Positions 44,722-54,855 of a stretch of 64,000 nt of DNA are shown piece by piece. Origin of the DNA: Methanobrevibacter smithii ATCC 35061 (GTDB lineage Archaea > Methanobacteriota > Methanobacteria > Methanobacteriales > Methanobacteriaceae); contig NC_009515.1 in assembly GCF_000016525.1 (NCBI RefSeq), positions 1,390,501 to 1,454,500 of the forward strand. The letters run 5' to 3'. How positions within the stretch are numbered: the stretch's first letter is position 1; each line of letters starts with the position of its first letter. The position numbers were made by a program, and so were the translations under genes. Under the pieces are notes generated by a model that saw only the letters and a program-made list of their open reading frames with translations, was not told the origin of the DNA and made no database searches.

Positions 44722-45819
44722 ATGATTAAAAATAAAAAAGAAGCTATAGACAATAACTTTGCTATTACAAGGGCAGCTGAAGAAGTAAGAAAGTTGTCTT
44801 TTAATGATCAGATTTGTCTTGGATGTGGAGTTTGTGAATCTACTTGTCCTGTTGAAGCAATTACTTTAAATCCAATTGCTATCGATGCTCGTCACAGACG
44901 TTCCAACGATGTCTATTTCAGTGGTCATAAAAAAATAGCACAAAATTTCCATGCTGAATTTGATGTTCAAAAAATCAGCATTGATGAAAATAAATGTGTT
45001 TTATGTGGTATGTGTAGTGGATTATGTCCAATAGATGCATTAGTTTTAACTATTGATGATGTTCCAATTAGTGAAATTGAAGCATATCCTCATTACAACT
45101 CCTATTCTAAAATCGATGACGACAAATGTATCTACTGTAAAAGATGTGAAACTGCATGTCCTCAAGATGCAATTACTGTCATGAGAAAATTGCCAGAACG
45201 TCAAAACTTAGTATCTGGTGAAATTAGTGTAAGTGATGATGACTGTGTTTACTGTGGAATCTGTCAAGAATTATGTCCTGCAGAAGCAATTGTAGTAGAT
45301 AACACTACAGGTCAAGAATCTATCGTAATTGACAAAGACAAATGTGTATATTGTCTTGTATGTAAAAGGGCTTGTCCAGTTGATGCTATTTCTGCAGTAT
45401 GTAGGGCATGTTCCTATGGTGAATATGATTTCAAAGCTGAAGATGAAGTTACTACTGGTAGTGCAGTTATTGATGATGAACTTTGTGTATACTGTGGATG
45501 GTGTGAAGGAGTATGTCCAACTGATGCTGTTGAAACCAACAAACCATTCAAAGGTACTTTAGAAATTGATCAGGAAGCATGTCAAACCTGTGGAGCTTGT
45601 GTAGATACTTGTCCATGTGATGCTTTAGCATTCCCTGTTTCTACTGCACCAGGTCAAAGATTAGACCGCATTACTAAACATGATCAATATTGTATCCGCT
45701 GTAAAGCTTGTGCTAAAGTATGTCCAAACGGAGCTATAACTGTTACAAGAACTGAAATAGATCACACTCCTATAAAATCTGTAACATGGCTCGATGCATT
45801 CGATGCAATTAAAAATTAG
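44722..45819 (+). CDS. fwdF: Formylmethanofuran dehydrogenase polyferredoxin subunit F
   Basis: Electron-wire protein of 365 residues with eight ferredoxin-type cysteine motifs (CLGCGVCESTC, CVLCGMCSGLC, CIYCKRCETAC, CVYCGICQELC, CVYCLVCKRAC, CVYCGWCEGVC, CQTCGACVDTC, CIRCKACAKVC), hence about eight 4Fe-4S clusters. It carries electrons from heterodisulfide reductase/hydrogenase to the tungsten site during CO2 reduction. It lies 2 bases after fwdH and 8 bases before fwdG. Confidence 0.96.
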   Translation: MIKNKKEAIDNNFAITRAAEEVRKLSFNDQICLGCGVCESTCPVEAITLNPIAIDARHRRSNDVYFSGHKKIAQNFHAEFDVQKISIDENKCVLCGMCSGLCPIDALVLTIDDVPISEIEAYPHYNSYSKIDDDKCIYCKRCETACPQDAITVMRKLPERQNLVSGEISVSDDDCVYCGICQELCPAEAIVVDNTTGQESIVIDKDKCVYCLVCKRACPVDAISAVCRACSYGEYDFKAEDEVTTGSAVIDDELCVYCGWCEGVCPTDAVETNKPFKGTLEIDQEACQTCGACVDTCPCDALAFPVSTAPGQRLDRITKHDQYCIRCKACAKVCPNGAITVTRTEIDHTPIKSVTWLDAFDAIKN

Positions 45820-45827
45820 GTGATTTA

Positions 45828-46058
45828 ATGGAACTTAAAGTTAATCAAGATAATTGTTTAGGATGTGGAATTTGTGTAATTGCATGTCCTGTTAACGCAT
45901 CTATCAGCCCTGAAAATGCAGGTGGTAACGGTGCAAAGACTGATGAAGTAGTTATTATGGTCGAAAATGGATTCATTAAAATTTTCTCACCAGATAAATG
46001 TGAATTATGTGGAACTTGCCAAATGTTCTGCCCTGTAAATGCTATATGGATTGAATAG
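45828..46058 (+). CDS. fwdG: Formylmethanofuran dehydrogenase ferredoxin subunit G
   Basis: A 76-residue 2[4Fe-4S] ferredoxin with [12 protein letters not shown] and [12 protein letters not shown]. It links the polyferredoxin FwdF with the FwdB cluster. Start follows TTAGGTGATTTA. The next gene begins 11 bases on, after GGAGGAAT. Confidence 0.95.
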
Positions 46059-46069
46059 GAGGAATAATT

Positions 46070-46639
46070 ATGCATTATGCTAATACTTATTTATCAAAAC
46101 CTGTTGTTCCTGATGTAGAAATTGTTGGTGATGGAAAGACCAAAGTACTTAAATGTATGTTAAATACAGGTTCTGACATTTATCAAGGAGCTTGTAAAAA
46201 AAGAGGTTCTACATTAAAAGAAGAATATAAAAATGCTTCTGGAACTTGTTATATGGACCCAAGAGACATGGGTAAATTAGGTGTAAAAAATTGGGATACT
46301 GTCCTTGTTAAAACTGAATGGGGAGAAGTTGTAGTAAATGCTGCAGTATCTAGAGATGCACCTCACGAAGGAACTGTTTTCATTTGTAAAGGTCCTTGGG
46401 CAAATACTGTTGTAAGTCCTGATACTTACTGCTGTTCTGACCCAACTTACAAAGGTATTCATTGTACTGTTGAAAAAACAGACAGAGAAGTATTACTCAT
46501 GGCTGATTTAATGAGATGGGTTTACAAAAAATATGTTGATTCCGACGACGATGATGTTGTTGAACATATGGAATCATTAGGAGAAAGACCAGTATATAAA
46601 GGTCGTAAATGGGAGGAGTTGATTGATCATGACATATGA
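46070..46639 (+). CDS. fwdD: Formylmethanofuran dehydrogenase subunit D, extended form
   Basis: Contributes the molybdopterin-dinucleotide-binding beta-barrel (the part that forms the C-terminal domain in FdhA), here 189 residues. The core ends near residue 130 ([52 protein letters not shown]). From memory, FwdD in Methanothermobacter is about 130 residues, so the additional ~55-residue tail ([14 protein letters not shown], acidic run, [17 protein letters not shown]) is an extension. The ribosome site GGAGGAATAATT is strong. Overlaps the start of fwdB. Confidence 0.9.
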
Positions 46640-48005
46640 GCCACCTGTAACCGATTATGATTACATCGTAGAAAATTGTACTTGTGCATTTTGTGGATGT
46701 AACTGTGATGATTTAGATTACTTAGTTAAAGACAACCATGTTGTTGCTGTAAGACATGCTTGCAGATTAGGTGCAAGTAAAGTTATGGAAGATATGGACC
46801 AAAGATTAGTAGTTCCTATGATTAGGGATGAAGACGGAGAACTTATGGAAGTAGATTGGGATACTGCTTTAGATAAAGCTGCAGAATATATTGCTAACTC
46901 TATCAGGCCAGTATTCTACGGTTGGTCTGAAACTTCCACCGAATGTATGAAAGAAGGATTAGAATTAGGTGAATACATAGGAGCAGTTTTAGATAACCAA
47001 GCTACTATCTGTCACGGTCCAAGTTTACAAGCTGTGCAAAATGCAGGTTACCCTATTCAAACTTTAGGGGAAGTTCAAAATAGGGCAGACATGGTTGTTT
47101 ACTCTGGAAGTAACGCAATGAACTCTCACCCAAGACATGCAGCTCGTTATGCTATCTTCTGTAGAGGATACTTCAGACAAAGAGGTAGATTTGACAGAAC
47201 TGTTGTAACTATGGATCCAAAATTCTCCGATACTGCAAAAATTTCTGATAAATGGATAGGATTCGAACAAAATGGAGATTATGGTTTTTACAATGCTATC
47301 AGAGCAGTATTAAGAGGAAAAGAAATATATCAAGATACTATTTCCGGAATTCCTAAAGAAGACATTTACGAATTAGTAGAAGAAATGAAAAACGCTGAAT
47401 TCGGTGTTTTATTCTTCGGTTTAGGATTAACTCACACTTTATCCAAACAAAGAAACATTGATATAGCTATTAAAATGATTCAAGACTTAAACAAATACAG
47501 TAAATGGGGTCTTACTCCAATGAGGGGTCACTTTAACGTAAATGGTTTCAACATTTTCATGGCTTTCGAAACTGGATTTGCATTTGGTGTTGACTTTGCT
47601 AGAGGTTACACTAGATATATGTTAGGAGAAACTAACACCATCGATTTATTAACAAGGAAAGAGCCTGACTGTTTCATGGTTATTGCAGCAGACCCTGGTG
47701 CTCACTTCCCTAATGGTGCTAACCAACATTTAGCTGACATTCCTGTTATTCAAGTGGATATTCACTGGGGACCATCTACTGAACTTGCTGATGTAGTATT
47801 ACCTGGTTCATTCATTGCAGTAGAATGTGCTGGTACCAGTTATCGTATGGACGGAGTTCCTATTTACATGAAAAAAGCAATTGATAAACCTGAAACATGT
47901 CGTGACGACGAATGGATTATCAGAGAACTTAAAGAAAGAGTCATGAAACTCAGAGAGGAGCCAAATGTAGCTCCAAAATATGTGCCTAATCCAAACGCAT
48001 TATAA
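46629..48005 (+). CDS. fwdB: Formylmethanofuran dehydrogenase subunit B (W/Mo catalytic)
   Basis: Reduces CO2 to formate at a tungsten or molybdenum bis-pterin site, 458 residues. The 4Fe-4S ligands sit in [13 protein letters not shown] with a later Cys (RHACRLG), and the metal ligand is the Cys of ATICHGPS, so this is not the selenocysteine form. Starts at the ATG at 46629, 11 bases inside fwdD; the frame also has a TTG at 46623. Formate then passes through an internal channel to FwdA. Confidence 0.95.
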   Translation: MTYEPPVTDYDYIVENCTCAFCGCNCDDLDYLVKDNHVVAVRHACRLGASKVMEDMDQRLVVPMIRDEDGELMEVDWDTALDKAAEYIANSIRPVFYGWSETSTECMKEGLELGEYIGAVLDNQATICHGPSLQAVQNAGYPIQTLGEVQNRADMVVYSGSNAMNSHPRHAARYAIFCRGYFRQRGRFDRTVVTMDPKFSDTAKISDKWIGFEQNGDYGFYNAIRAVLRGKEIYQDTISGIPKEDIYELVEEMKNAEFGVLFFGLGLTHTLSKQRNIDIAIKMIQDLNKYSKWGLTPMRGHFNVNGFNIFMAFETGFAFGVDFARGYTRYMLGETNTIDLLTRKEPDCFMVIAADPGAHFPNGANQHLADIPVIQVDIHWGPSTELADVVLPGSFIAVECAGTSYRMDGVPIYMKKAIDKPETCRDDEWIIRELKERVMKLREEPNVAPKYVPNPNAL

Positions 48006-48014
48006 GGTGATATG

Positions 48015-49724
48015 ATGGAATTTATACTTAAAAATGGTATTGTTTATGACCCAGCTAACGGAATAAATGGTGAGAAAAAAGATATCATGGTTAAAGATGA
48101 TATCATTGTTGAAGAAGTCTCAGCTAATGCAAAAGTCATAGATGTTACTAATAAAATCGTTATGCCTGCTGGGGTAGATCCTCACGCTCACGTTGCAGGT
48201 CCAAAATTAGTTGTAGGTAGATTATACAGACCTGAAGATTCAAGAAGAGGAGTTACTCAAAAAACAAAAGTTACAAGGGCAGAATCTGGTTTTTCCATTC
48301 CAAGTTGTCCATCAACTGGTTACAGATACTCCAGATTAGGTTATGGTACTGTTGTAGAAGCAGCTATGCCTCCTCTTGAAGCAAAACACACTCACGAAGA
48401 AATTGCAACTATTCCAAACATAGACATTCCAGCTTTAGCATTATTTGGTAACAACTGGTTTGTAATGGAATACGCAAGAGAAAACAATATTGAAGACTTA
48501 TCCGCATTTGTATCTGCATGGTTAAAAGTCTCCAAAGGTTACGGAATTAAAATCGTAAACCCATGTGGTAGTGAAGCATGGGGTTGGGGTATGAACGTAC
48601 ATGGATACAATGACAAAGCACCTTACTTTGATGTAACTTCTAGAGAAGTTGTAACTTCTTTAGCAAAAGCTAACGAAAAATTAGGTCTTCCTCACTCTAT
48701 TCACATTCACCCAAATGATTTAGGACACCCTGGTAACGTACCAACTACTCTTGAAACATTAGATTCTCTTAAAAATATTAAGAAAAGTCCTAAAGCAGAT
48801 ATTAGGGATCAAGTTGTACATATCTGTCACCTTCAATTCCATTCATATGATGGAACCAACTGGAGAGATGCAAGTTCCGGTGCAGAAGAAGTTGCTAAAT
48901 ACATAAACGGTCACGACCACGTAACTTGTGATATTGGACAAGTAACTTTAGATGAAACAACCACCATGACAGCAGATGCACCAATGGAATACGACTTGTT
49001 CAAATTATCTGGATTAAAATGGGCTAACAAAGACATTGAATGTGAAACCGCAGCTGGTATTATTCCATGTATCTACTCAGGTAGAAGTCCGGTTGGAGCA
49101 CTTCAATGGGCTATTGGTTTAGAATTGTTCTTACATCTTAAAAACCCATGGCAAGTATGTTTAACTACTGACCACCCTAACGCAGGTCCATTCATAAGAT
49201 ACCCAAGAATTATCTCCTGGTTAATGAGTAACCAAAGAAGAATGGAAATGATTGAAAACGGTGAAGTTCACAAATGGGTACAAAAAAGAACTACTCTCCC
49301 AACTCTTGAAAGGGAATACGACTTCAACGACATTGCAATTATTACAAGAGCAGCACCTGCTAAAATCTACGGTTTCAGAGACAGAGGAGCTCTTACTCCT
49401 GGATACAAAGCAGATATTGCTGTATATGACATAAATCCTAATGAAATTGACCCATCCAGACAATATGCAGAAATCGAAAAAGGTTTCTCTCTTGCTGATT
49501 ACACAATTAAAGATGGTCAAATCTTAGTAAAAGATAAAGAAATTGTAAAAGTTAAAGAAAGTCAAAACATGTGGGTTAATGTACAAGGATACGAACATGA
49601 AGAACAAAATGTTATTAATAAAATCATGCCGTTCTTTACTCAATATTACTCCGTAAAATGGGAAAACTATCCAGTACATGATCATTATGTGTCCAATCCT
49701 ATAAGGATAGATGTTAAAAGATAA
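48015..49724 (+). CDS. fwdA: Formylmethanofuran dehydrogenase subunit A (metallohydrolase)
   Basis: Amidohydrolase-fold subunit of 569 residues that condenses formate with methanofuran at a dinuclear zinc site. Visible metal motifs are [11 protein letters not shown], the probable carboxylated-lysine region [37 protein letters not shown] and [11 protein letters not shown]. The ATG at 48015 is preferred over the adjacent ATG at 48012, because GGTGAT then has normal spacing. It lies 9 bases after fwdB. Confidence 0.95.
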   Translation: MEFILKNGIVYDPANGINGEKKDIMVKDDIIVEEVSANAKVIDVTNKIVMPAGVDPHAHVAGPKLVVGRLYRPEDSRRGVTQKTKVTRAESGFSIPSCPSTGYRYSRLGYGTVVEAAMPPLEAKHTHEEIATIPNIDIPALALFGNNWFVMEYARENNIEDLSAFVSAWLKVSKGYGIKIVNPCGSEAWGWGMNVHGYNDKAPYFDVTSREVVTSLAKANEKLGLPHSIHIHPNDLGHPGNVPTTLETLDSLKNIKKSPKADIRDQVVHICHLQFHSYDGTNWRDASSGAEEVAKYINGHDHVTCDIGQVTLDETTTMTADAPMEYDLFKLSGLKWANKDIECETAAGIIPCIYSGRSPVGALQWAIGLELFLHLKNPWQVCLTTDHPNAGPFIRYPRIISWLMSNQRRMEMIENGEVHKWVQKRTTLPTLEREYDFNDIAIITRAAPAKIYGFRDRGALTPGYKADIAVYDINPNEIDPSRQYAEIEKGFSLADYTIKDGQILVKDKEIVKVKESQNMWVNVQGYEHEEQNVINKIMPFFTQYYSVKWENYPVHDHYVSNPIRIDVKR

Positions 49725-49738
49725 AAAGGGTGTTTAAT

Positions 49739-50605
49739 TTGAAAACAATAACATTTGATCAATTAAAAACTTCTTCAATCGCTTTAGAATTTGATGAATT
49801 AATTCCTGATGAAATTTATGCATGGAGCGAAGAAGATTTTGCAAAATATGAAGTACCTATTGGAAACTCAAGATTCCCAATTACTGATTTCTTCGATATT
49901 ACTGTAGAAGGTGATGCAGAAGGACCTAATGATGTTAAAATGATTCTTAACGGTGACTTAAACAGGGTTAAATACATCGGTTGTAAAATGAGTGGAGGAG
50001 AAATTGTCTGTAATGGTAATGTTGACCTTCACGTAGGTGCAGAAATGAGTGGCGGATCCATCTATGTTCACGGTAATGCAGCTGCTCATGCAGGAAGGGA
50101 AATGTCTGGCGGATACCTTGAAATCGACGGTGACACCAAAGAATTCACTGGAGCTTCTTACATTGGTGAATGGAGAGGTATGACTGGTGGTAAAATCGTT
50201 GTTAAAGGTAATGCTGGTAAACAATGTGGTGAATGTTTAACCGGTGGAAGAATTCACGTTTTAGGTAACTGTGATATTTTAGCTGGTATTCACATGACCA
50301 AAGGTATCATTGAAATTGACGGTGATGTAAACCGTTGGCCTGGAGGTCAAATGAAAAACGGTAACATTGTCATTCACGGATTCCTTGGAAGATTACTCGA
50401 AGGTTTCGTTCTTGAAGGCGTTGTCGACGACCCTGAAATTGACGGCGAAGTATTCAAAGGAAAATATATCCAATACAAAGGGGACATTGGTCTCAATGGT
50501 AAAGGTGCTTTATACTTAGATGCTGAAGCTAACAGGGAAAAATTAGCTCATTATAATGAGATTGACGACGAATATACTTCAATTAGGGAATACAGGAATT
50601 TATAA
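49739..50605 (+). CDS. fwdC: Formylmethanofuran dehydrogenase subunit C
   Basis: Scaffold subunit of 288 residues with a right-handed beta-helix like the C-terminal domain of glutamate synthase. The repeat is seen as M-S-G-G-x-I/L and G-x-x-G blocks ([60 protein letters not shown]). The TTG at 49739 is chosen since GGGTG lies 6 bases upstream; a GTG at 49730 overlaps that site. Last gene of the operon; the stop codon lies in a terminator hairpin. Confidence 0.92.
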   Translation: MKTITFDQLKTSSIALEFDELIPDEIYAWSEEDFAKYEVPIGNSRFPITDFFDITVEGDAEGPNDVKMILNGDLNRVKYIGCKMSGGEIVCNGNVDLHVGAEMSGGSIYVHGNAAAHAGREMSGGYLEIDGDTKEFTGASYIGEWRGMTGGKIVVKGNAGKQCGECLTGGRIHVLGNCDILAGIHMTKGIIEIDGDVNRWPGGQMKNGNIVIHGFLGRLLEGFVLEGVVDDPEIDGEVFKGKYIQYKGDIGLNGKGALYLDAEANREKLAHYNEIDDEYTSIREYRNL

Positions 50606-50628
50606 TTCCTTTTCCTTTATTTTTTTTT
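50594..50628 (+). terminator. Terminator of the fwd operon, overlapping the fwdC stop codon
   Basis: A 7-bp perfect stem (50594-50600 with 50604-50610) and a 3-base loop contain the stop codon (50603-50605). TTTCCTTTATTTTTTTTT follows. Confidence 0.85.
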
Positions 50629-50796
50629 GAAAAAAGTTTAAATAATAATCCTTTTCTGATTTTGATGGATTTTAATACATACTTCAAATGTATGCATAAC
50701 GTTTAAATATTCTTTTATTAATAAATTATTATATATTGATTTGACAAATTTTGTAAACTGATTATTAATTTATTGTATGGTTTTATGTGTGATAAT

Positions 50797-51090
50797 ATGG
50801 TTAAGGAAATTAAAATGTCTGCTGAGGAAGCTATTGAATATGTGAGAGAAAACGTCCAAATAAGAGATATTTTAGAAATATCATACAATCGTATTTTTGC
50901 TCCCGGTGAAGTATTAAATATAATTTCAGAAGACGAAGAAACTGGTGAGGGACTCAGGGTTAGTTTACAATTAAATGGTGAAATTTTAAATCAGGTTGTT
51001 GATGTAGATTTTAAGGAAATTAAAGATGATCTTTTAGAATTGCGCCATATTAAGGATGGTAAAATAACAATCGTGGAAGTTTATGATTAA
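50797..51090 (+). CDS. Small conserved methanogen protein, paralogue of the next gene
   Basis: Protein of 97 residues without signal peptide or membrane segments. It aligns along its length with the neighbour at 51199: MSAEEAIEYVRENVQIRD and LEISYNRIFAPGEVLNI against TPDKAVEYLKDNVKIHD and LEISYNRIFGSGEVLNM, then an acidic beta-rich half. It looks like a methanogen-specific family of unknown function (possibly DUF2097; not verified). The ATG at 50797 follows GTGAT; the frame could extend 8 residues to 50773. Unlike many neighbours it has no clear hairpin terminator. Confidence 0.78.
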   Translation: MVKEIKMSAEEAIEYVRENVQIRDILEISYNRIFAPGEVLNIISEDEETGEGLRVSLQLNGEILNQVVDVDFKEIKDDLLELRHIKDGKITIVEVYD

Positions 51091-51198
51091 ATTTCCCATA
51101 TATTTTTTTAAAAAATTATTTTGTTTTATACATTACAAACAAATTTTTATATTATGAAAAATATACTTATTATTTAACAATATAATGAGGTGTTTTCC

Positions 51199-51489
51199 AT
51201 GAAAAAATTAAGTTTAACTCCAGATAAAGCTGTAGAATATTTAAAAGATAATGTGAAAATCCATGATAATTTAGAAATTTCTTATAATAGAATTTTTGGA
51301 AGCGGTGAGGTTTTAAACATGGACTTTTCTGAATATTTTGGAAAACCAGGGTTTAAAATGTTGCTTTCATTAGATGGTGATTCAATTAATCCGACTATTG
51401 AAATTGATGTTTATGAGATTGAAGACGATTTGATTGAATTTATTCACCATCCTGTTGAAGGAGATGATGTGGAAGTTACTGTAGTTTAA
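51199..51489 (+). CDS. Small conserved methanogen protein, paralogue of the previous gene
   Basis: Protein of 96 residues, clearly a tandem duplicate of the gene at 50797: the N-terminal half is nearly superimposable while the C-terminal halves have drifted (IEIDVYEIEDDLIEFIHH against VDVDFKEIKDDLLELRHI). Its own TATA-like ATATTATGAAAAATATAC region and GAGGTG ribosome site suggest separate expression. No functional motif is recognisable. It converges on nrpR with 5 bases between the stop codons. Confidence 0.78.
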   Translation: MKKLSLTPDKAVEYLKDNVKIHDNLEISYNRIFGSGEVLNMDFSEYFGKPGFKMLLSLDGDSINPTIEIDVYEIEDDLIEFIHHPVEGDDVEVTVV

Positions 51490-51501
51490 AATAGCTACAG
51501 T
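51478..51501. terminator. Bidirectional hairpin covering two convergent stop codons
   Basis: ACTGTAG (51478-51484) pairs with CTACAGT (51495-51501) around a 10-base loop. The + strand stop (51487-51489) lies in the loop and the nrpR stop (51495-51497) in the right arm. Confidence 0.6.
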
Positions 51502-53174
51502 CTTTCCATTTTTTCAAATTTCATTAATTTTGCAATAGCTTTAACTTCAACATCTATTCCTTTTTCTTTAAGTGCAGCAATTAGGTTGAGACCACTGCCT
51601 GCAACAACACCAAAATTGTAGTTATCTACTTTAGCATTATATGTTAGTTCTCTTGGTTTGCCTATTTTATAAATTGAAAATCCAATATTCTTTAAGATGT
51701 TTAATAAATGTACTGCATAGTCTCTTGAAATATAGGGGATTTCTTTTAAACTGGCCAGTATTTTATTGGATCCGATATTTCTTGTTATTGAAGTCATGTT
51801 TTTAGCTATGAATATTTTATGGGGATCAACAGAAGAGCCATTATAAGAAATTAAGTCAATAAATAAGGGAGATTCGTTTAATTCCAATAATCCGCCATAT
51901 TTCGGGTTGCTCATTATTCCATTGTTTATTAAAAGTCCGTCAATACTTAAACTGCATATTGTAGCTATTCCTATTTTGGTATAATCGGTCGGATGTTCTA
52001 CAAGCTGATAGTAAGGGTTGATGTATTTCGGATTTGATTCATAGGTTTCTTTCATAATATATATTGCTTTATCTAAGCTGTCTTTGTTAATGTATGAAAC
52101 ATTTACTATAATGTCTCCTTTTCTAGTTTCCACATCGAAATTAACTTTTTGAATTAAATTCCATGATTTTGAAAGTAAAAATGGAGTTTTTGCATGAATT
52201 TTATCATCAGCAGGTTTAAGTATTTTTTTAACATCAGCTATTGGGGATAATGTTTCAAAGCCTTCAATTTCTTCAGCTATTTTTATGTCAATGTCATATC
52301 CGAGTTCTTGAGCTGCACAAAATGGGGTCACTCCTCCGCTGACGGCTATTCCAACCATTCCTTCAGGTACGGGAACTCCCAACATATTTTTGCCTTCTTC
52401 AGAAACTGCCATTACTCCCCCAATTCCAATTTTTTCCAATTTGTTTATGATGTTTAGGGCACGTTCCCGCCCTACACTTGGAATGAGGCGTAAATTAGCA
52501 GGTATTGTTCCGGTCCCGGTATTTATCACATCTAATACAGAAGTCATTCCCGGAGCTACAAATGCATCAAGAGGTGTTACAGATGTTTTTTTGTAGGAAA
52601 TCAGTTCTGTAAATTTTGTCGGAACATAATCTCTGATTTTAACTAATCCTCCGTATAGTGGGATTGTAGGTATTCCTTCGTTTAACAGAATTCCGTCAAT
52701 TGTGGTTCCGCATATTGTTTTTATCTGTATTTCTTCTTTGCTGTTACCTTCTTTTAAATTGATGTAAGGACTAACACAAAGACCACTTTTGAAAACATCT
52801 TTGATTATATTAAATGCTTCTTCATCGTAAATAGTTGAAGTATTTACTACAACATTTCCCGCCCGGTTCATGTAGTTGAAACTAGTCAAATAAATCATTT
52901 CTTCAAATTTTGAATAAATGAAATCAACCTGATCATAGATTATACCTTTATCAAGCTTTTTCCTGCCCAGTTCTGTAATTTGTCTGCCGGAATATCCCAT
53001 TCTTTCAGTATATCCTTTTTCATCAAGAATTTGCATATGATATCTAACAGCACGTTCTCCTAAGTTAAATCCTTTGTTTTTCAACTCTTCTGCTATTAAT
53101 TTAGAACCAGTAGGTTTATTTTGCTCATTTAATATTCTTAAAATTTCAATTATTTTGTGTTCTGATTCAGTCAT
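51495..53174 (-). CDS. nrpR: Global nitrogen regulator NrpR
   Basis: Archaeal transcriptional repressor of nitrogen assimilation, released by 2-oxoglutarate. The 559 residues hold an N-terminal winged helix (about 1-75, NLGERAVRYHMQILDEKGY) and two homologous NrpR effector domains (about 80-320 and 330-555), each with the TICGTTIDGILLN / TICSLSIDGLLIN and YGGL patterns. This is the single-chain NrpR form. It lies directly downstream of glnA, whose promoter carries two NrpR-type operators. Confidence 0.94.
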   Translation of the reverse strand: MTESEHKIIEILRILNEQNKPTGSKLIAEELKNKGFNLGERAVRYHMQILDEKGYTERMGYSGRQITELGRKKLDKGIIYDQVDFIYSKFEEMIYLTSFNYMNRAGNVVVNTSTIYDEEAFNIIKDVFKSGLCVSPYINLKEGNSKEEIQIKTICGTTIDGILLNEGIPTIPLYGGLVKIRDYVPTKFTELISYKKTSVTPLDAFVAPGMTSVLDVINTGTGTIPANLRLIPSVGRERALNIINKLEKIGIGGVMAVSEEGKNMLGVPVPEGMVGIAVSGGVTPFCAAQELGYDIDIKIAEEIEGFETLSPIADVKKILKPADDKIHAKTPFLLSKSWNLIQKVNFDVETRKGDIIVNVSYINKDSLDKAIYIMKETYESNPKYINPYYQLVEHPTDYTKIGIATICSLSIDGLLINNGIMSNPKYGGLLELNESPLFIDLISYNGSSVDPHKIFIAKNMTSITRNIGSNKILASLKEIPYISRDYAVHLLNILKNIGFSIYKIGKPRELTYNAKVDNYNFGVVAGSGLNLIAALKEKGIDVEVKAIAKLMKFEKMERL

Positions 53175-53231
53175 ATGATGCTCCCTTTTTTCTTAAATAT
53201 AATCATGCCTAATTTTACTTAAGAATCATTA

Positions 53232-53278
53232 TATTTAAAAAATAAAAAAAGTATATTTAGATTTAAATATCTAAATAT
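53232..53278 (-). terminator. Terminator of glnA, stop codon in the loop
   Basis: A 10-bp perfect stem (53253-53262 with 53269-53278) has a 6-base loop that starts with the stop codon (53263-53265). CTTTTTTTATTTTTT follows on the - strand, so nrpR is probably transcribed separately from glnA. Confidence 0.8.
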
Positions 53279-54621
53279 TTGTTTTGTTCGTATCCGAATA
53301 CTTGTACACGGTATTCGTCCCATTCTTTGTATTTGAGCTCTAGGAATTTTTCACTGGTGTGGTCTCCTAAAGTGGATAATATCAATGGGTCTTCTTCAAG
53401 TGCATGGTAAGCTTCCCATAAACTGGATGGTAAAACTTGAATTCCCATAGCTTCTCTTTCTTCTTCGGTTAATGAGTAGATGTTAATTTCGGTAGGTTCT
53501 CCAGGATCAATTTTATTTTGAATACCGTCAATACCTGCTTCTAACATTACTGCAAATGCTAAGTATGGGTTACATGCTGGGTCTGGTGCTCTGTATTCAA
53601 TACGGGTTGCTTTACCACGAGCTGCAGGTACCCTGATTAATGCAGATCTGTTTTTAAGACCGTATGCTCTGTATACTGGAGCTTCATAACCTGGCACTAA
53701 ACGTTTGTATGAGTTTACAATAGGGTTGGTAATTGCGGTTAATGCTGGAGCGTGAGCAAGCAATCCTCCCATGAAGTGAAGTGCGTCTTTAGATAATCCG
53801 GTTTCGCTGTTTGGGTCAGAGAACAGGTTTCTGTCTCCTTTGAATACTGACTGGTGACAGTGCATACCACTACCGTTTACACCAAAGAACGGTTTTGGCA
53901 TAAAGGTTACTCTGTAATCCATTTGGTCAAAAGTAGCCATGTTGTCTACAATAGCTTTAATAGCTTGTTTAAAGGTAATTACAGCATCTGCAGTTTTTAA
54001 TGCATCTTTAAATTTAAATGCAATTTCGTTTTGACCAGGTCCTACTTCGTGGTGAGAAGCTTCTACTTCGAAATCTAATTCTTCTAAGTTTAAGGTTAGT
54101 TCTCTTCTGAAATCAGGTCCTTTATCTAAAGGTTCAACATCAAAGTATCCTGCTTCATCGTAAGGCATTGGGTATCCTTCATCGTCAATATCTACAATAA
54201 AGAATTCTGGTTCAGGACCTATGTTATATTGTAATCCCATTTTTCCAATTTTAGCTAAAGATTTTTTCAGGATACCTCTTGGGTCTCCAACAAATGGTTT
54301 TCCGTCAGGAGTCCAGACATCACAAATAAATCTACATACTGCAGATTCTTCAGGCCTCCAGGATACTCTTGAGTAAGTGTGGATATCAGGTTTGAGAACA
54401 AGGTCACTTTCATTGATTCCTACGAATCCTGCAATTGAAGATCCGTCAAATAACATACCTTCAACAAATAAGTCTGCCATGTCATCTTCTTTAAATGGAA
54501 TTACAATGTTTTTAGCAGTTCCATTTATATCAACAAATTGTAAACGGATAAATTTAATATTATCCTCTTTCATTTGTTTAATTACGCTTTCCATTAATTC
54601 TTCGTTAACTTTTTCAGTCAT
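53263..54621 (-). CDS. glnA: Glutamine synthetase type I
   Basis: Makes glutamine from glutamate, ammonia and ATP as a dodecamer; 452 residues. Family blocks include the active-site FDGSSIAGF, the Glu/His-rich metal site [11 protein letters not shown], the ATP-site [10 protein letters not shown] and the glutamate-binding [12 protein letters not shown]. The adenylylation-site region reads NIYSLTEEE, unlike the NLYDLPPEE form of adenylylated enzymes, so it is probably a GSI-alpha type. The start at 54621 is used; the in-frame ATG at 54636 overlaps the GGAG ribosome site. Confidence 0.96.
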   Translation of the reverse strand: MTEKVNEELMESVIKQMKEDNIKFIRLQFVDINGTAKNIVIPFKEDDMADLFVEGMLFDGSSIAGFVGINESDLVLKPDIHTYSRVSWRPEESAVCRFICDVWTPDGKPFVGDPRGILKKSLAKIGKMGLQYNIGPEPEFFIVDIDDEGYPMPYDEAGYFDVEPLDKGPDFRRELTLNLEELDFEVEASHHEVGPGQNEIAFKFKDALKTADAVITFKQAIKAIVDNMATFDQMDYRVTFMPKPFFGVNGSGMHCHQSVFKGDRNLFSDPNSETGLSKDALHFMGGLLAHAPALTAITNPIVNSYKRLVPGYEAPVYRAYGLKNRSALIRVPAARGKATRIEYRAPDPACNPYLAFAVMLEAGIDGIQNKIDPGEPTEINIYSLTEEEREAMGIQVLPSSLWEAYHALEEDPLILSTLGDHTSEKFLELKYKEWDEYRVQVFGYEQNKYLDI

Positions 54622-54672
54622 TAAATCATACTCCATATAAATCTTATGGATATTAGTTTCAAAAGGTTAGTC

Positions 54673-54686
54673 GGAAAATACCTTCC
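54673..54686. promoter_or_regulatory. NrpR operator (perfect consensus) at glnA
   Basis: GGAA-AATACC-TTCC matches the published NrpR consensus GGAA-N6-TTCC exactly. It lies about 52-65 bases before the glnA start and, judging from the TATA position, just downstream of the transcription start. Confidence 0.88.
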
Positions 54687-54692
54687 TCCCTT

Positions 54693-54706
54693 GGCAATAC
54701 ATTTCC
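54693..54706. promoter_or_regulatory. Second, degenerate NrpR operator at glnA
   Basis: GGCA-ATACAT-TTCC differs from the consensus at one half-site base. It starts 20 bases from the first operator (about two helical turns), placing both on one DNA face, between the TATA box and the probable transcription start. Confidence 0.72.
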
Positions 54707-54714
54707 TTCTCATA

Positions 54715-54723
54715 TTATATAAA
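54715..54723 (-). promoter_or_regulatory. TATA box of glnA
   Basis: TTTATATAA on the - strand. A start about 25 bases downstream would fall near 54694, within the operator pair. Confidence 0.65.
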
Positions 54724-54855
54724 TGTTTTGAATAAATGTACTTATAAGGATTATTTATATTTTTTAATATATAATCACAATGATTTTTATTTTTCAATGG
54801 TTAATTCAATAGCTTTTTTAAAAATTAATGGGAATATGTTCAAGTTTAAATAAAT

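Noticed and set aside
38539-48005. Selenocysteine in FdhA or FwdB
   Set aside because: The metal-ligand positions are encoded as cysteine (ARICHGP and ATICHGPS) and no in-frame TGA occurs.
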